A DNA stretch of 64,000 nucleotides, taken from Mycobacterium paraffinicum. Its GTDB lineage: Bacteria; Actinomycetota; Actinomycetes; Mycobacteriales; Mycobacteriaceae. The stretch is taken from contig NZ_MPNT01000033.1 in assembly GCF_001907675.1 (NCBI RefSeq), positions 1 to 64,000 of the forward strand, in the 5' to 3' direction. Every line of letters starts with the position of its first letter. The first letter of the stretch is position 1. Of this stretch, positions 62,796 through 64,000 are shown piece after piece. The notes under the pieces were generated by a model, which had not been told where the DNA came from, did not search any database, and was given only the letters and a program-made list of their open reading frames with translations. A program made the translations under genes and the position numbers.

Positions 62796-63359
62796 TCAGT
62801 TCTCCTTGAAGGGAAAGCCGAGGGCCCGCAACAGCGCTCGTCCTTCGTCGTCGGTCGTCGCCGAGGTGACGACGTTGATGTCCATGCCGCGGACCCGGTC
62901 GATCTTGTCCACGTCGATCTCGTGGAACACCGACTGCTCGGCCAGGCCGAACGTGTAGTTGCCGACACCGTCGAACTGCTTGGGCGACAGGCCGCGGAAG
63001 TCGCGGATACGCGGCAGCGCGATCGAGGTGAGGCGGTCGAGGAACTCCCACATCCGGTCCCCGCGCAGGGTGACCCGGGCGCCGATCGGCATGCCCTCGC
63101 GCAGCTTGAACTGCGCGATGGACTTGCGCGCCCTGCGGATCTCTGGCCGTTGCCCGGTGATCAGCGCCAGGTCGTTGACCGCGCCGTTGATCAGCTTCGC
63201 GTCCCGGGCCGCGTCGCCGACACCCATGTTGACGACGACCTTGGTGACGGTCGGGATCTGCATGACGTTCCCGTAGCCGAACTGCTGCTGCAACGAATCA
63301 CGAATCTCGTTGCGATAGCGCTCTTTCAGGCGCGGCTGCACCTTCTCAGTTGTCGTCAT
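62796..63359 (-). CDS. rplE: 50S ribosomal protein L5
   Basis: The protein has 187 residues: [29 protein letters not shown], then [34 protein letters not shown]5 binds 5S rRNA and the P-site tRNA elbow. One base separates it from rplX. Confidence 0.98.
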   Translation of the reverse strand: MTTTEKVQPRLKERYRNEIRDSLQQQFGYGNVMQIPTVTKVVVNMGVGDAARDAKLINGAVNDLALITGQRPEIRRARKSIAQFKLREGMPIGARVTLRGDRMWEFLDRLTSIALPRIRDFRGLSPKQFDGVGNYTFGLAEQSVFHEIDVDKIDRVRGMDINVVTSATTDDEGRALLRALGFPFKEN

Positions 63360-63360
63360 G

Positions 63361-63678
63361 CTAGATGTCCTTGCCGTTGCGCTTGGAGATGCGGACCCGC
63401 TTGCCGGTCTCCTCGTCGACCCGGTAGCCGACGCGGGCGGGCTTGCCGTCCGAGTCGACGACCATCACGTTCGAGACGTGGATCGGGGCCTCCTGGGTGA
63501 CGATTCCACCCGACTGGGCGCCGCGCTGGTTGCTCGAAATCGCGGTGTGCTTCTTGATCCGGTTGACGCCCTCGACCAGCACCCGGTTGCGTTCCGGGTA
63601 GGCCTGCAGCACCTTGCCCTTGGCACCCTTGTCCTTACCGGCGATGACCAGGACGGTGTCGCCTTTGCGGACCTTCAT
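63361..63678 (-). CDS. rplX: 50S ribosomal protein L24
   Basis: The protein has 105 residues: [44 protein letters not shown], a KOW-domain protein that nucleates large-subunit assembly. It follows rplN without spacer bases and precedes rplE. Confidence 0.98.
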   Translation of the reverse strand: MKVRKGDTVLVIAGKDKGAKGKVLQAYPERNRVLVEGVNRIKKHTAISSNQRGAQSGGIVTQEAPIHVSNVMVVDSDGKPARVGYRVDEETGKRVRISKRNGKDI

Positions 63679-64000
63679 TTACAACACCTCCGGGGCGAGC
63701 GAGATGATCTTCATGAACCGCTTCTCACGCAGCTCGCGGCCGACGGGCCCGAAAATGCGCGTGCCGCGCGGGTCGTTGTCCGGCTTGATGATCACCGCGG
63801 CGTTCTCGTCGAACTTGATGTAGCTGCCGTCCGGGCGGCGGCGCTCCTTGACCGTGCGTACCACGACGGCCTTGACGACATCCCCACGCTTGACGTTGCC
63901 GCCGGGAATGGCGTCCTTGACGGTGGCGACGATGACATCACCGATGCCGGCGTAGCGTCGCGACGAACCACCGAGCACCCGGATGCACAAGATCTCCTTG
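63679..64000 (-). CDS. rplN: 50S ribosomal protein L14 (5' end beyond window)
   Basis: 107 codons are visible, running off the right edge at [18 protein letters not shown]; family length is about 122, so roughly 16 N-terminal residues lie outside. [23 protein letters not shown] and the C-terminal [23 protein letters not shown] are intact. L14 forms an intersubunit bridge. An internal start at 63990 is an artefact of the edge. Confidence 0.97.

Overview
The window is high-GC actinobacterial DNA, and gene content and order point to a slow-growing, non-tuberculous Mycobacterium, most likely of or near the M. avium complex. The evidence is the cut3-cut4 pair beside truA-rplQ-rpoA, rmlB-rmlC after Rv3463-like F420 oxidoreductases, the mmsA-fadE9-mmsB operon, the sigL-rslA pair, the secY-adk-map block, and several Rv0731c-type methyltransferases. 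The species assignment is inferred from recall; no search was run.

Left edge (1-1910): the end of what looks like an IS21-type insertion element, with three tandem 24-bp repeats, abuts a 5'-truncated ubiquitin-like gene. A cysteine-free ThiF/E1-like protein and a DUF6527-like zinc protein follow in overlapping frames. This is the remnant of a bacterial ubiquitin-like conjugation operon, with visibly lower GC than its surroundings. 2299-3825 holds two secreted cutinase-like esterases.

Ribosomal blocks: truA to infA (3897-8555), map-adk-secY (40124-42794) and rplO to rplN (59828 to the right edge) all lie on the minus strand in ancestral order. They are pieces of one spc-alpha superoperon split by about 31.5 kb and about 17 kb of accessory genes.

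First insert (8811-40084): a response regulator fused to a disulfide-reductase-like protein plus its histidine kinase; two LLM oxidoreductases; rmlBC and two acyltransferases (rhamnose and glycan decoration); an ECF sigma-Rieske-cupredoxin-phosphoesterase-membrane protein operon; a flavoprotein; a TetR/epimerase pair; the valine and propionate catabolic mms operon; a five-gene ThDP enzyme/SRPBCC/KAS III/aminotransferase/MarR operon divergent from an ABC exporter and sharing a perfect palindrome with it; a methyltransferase-DUF4389-monooxygenase operon; and sigL-rslA.

Second insert (43017-59827): four Rv0731c/Rv0726c-type methyltransferases (one alone, three in tandem), a GyrA-tail/GNAT fusion, a sugar-acid catabolic set (xylB, serA2, fucA, MBL hydrolase), a LuxR remnant, an AraC regulator with a divergent methyltransferase, a TetR-P450 operon divergent from a DapB-like dehydrogenase with three evenly spaced operators, a decayed zinc dehydrogenase, sppA and another LLM oxidoreductase.

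Best candidates for something undescribed: the MarR/ThDP/KAS III/aminotransferase/exporter module, the sigma-Rieske redox module, the redox-dead response-regulator/reductase fusion, and the ubiquitin-like remnant. No tRNA, rRNA or CRISPR array was seen.
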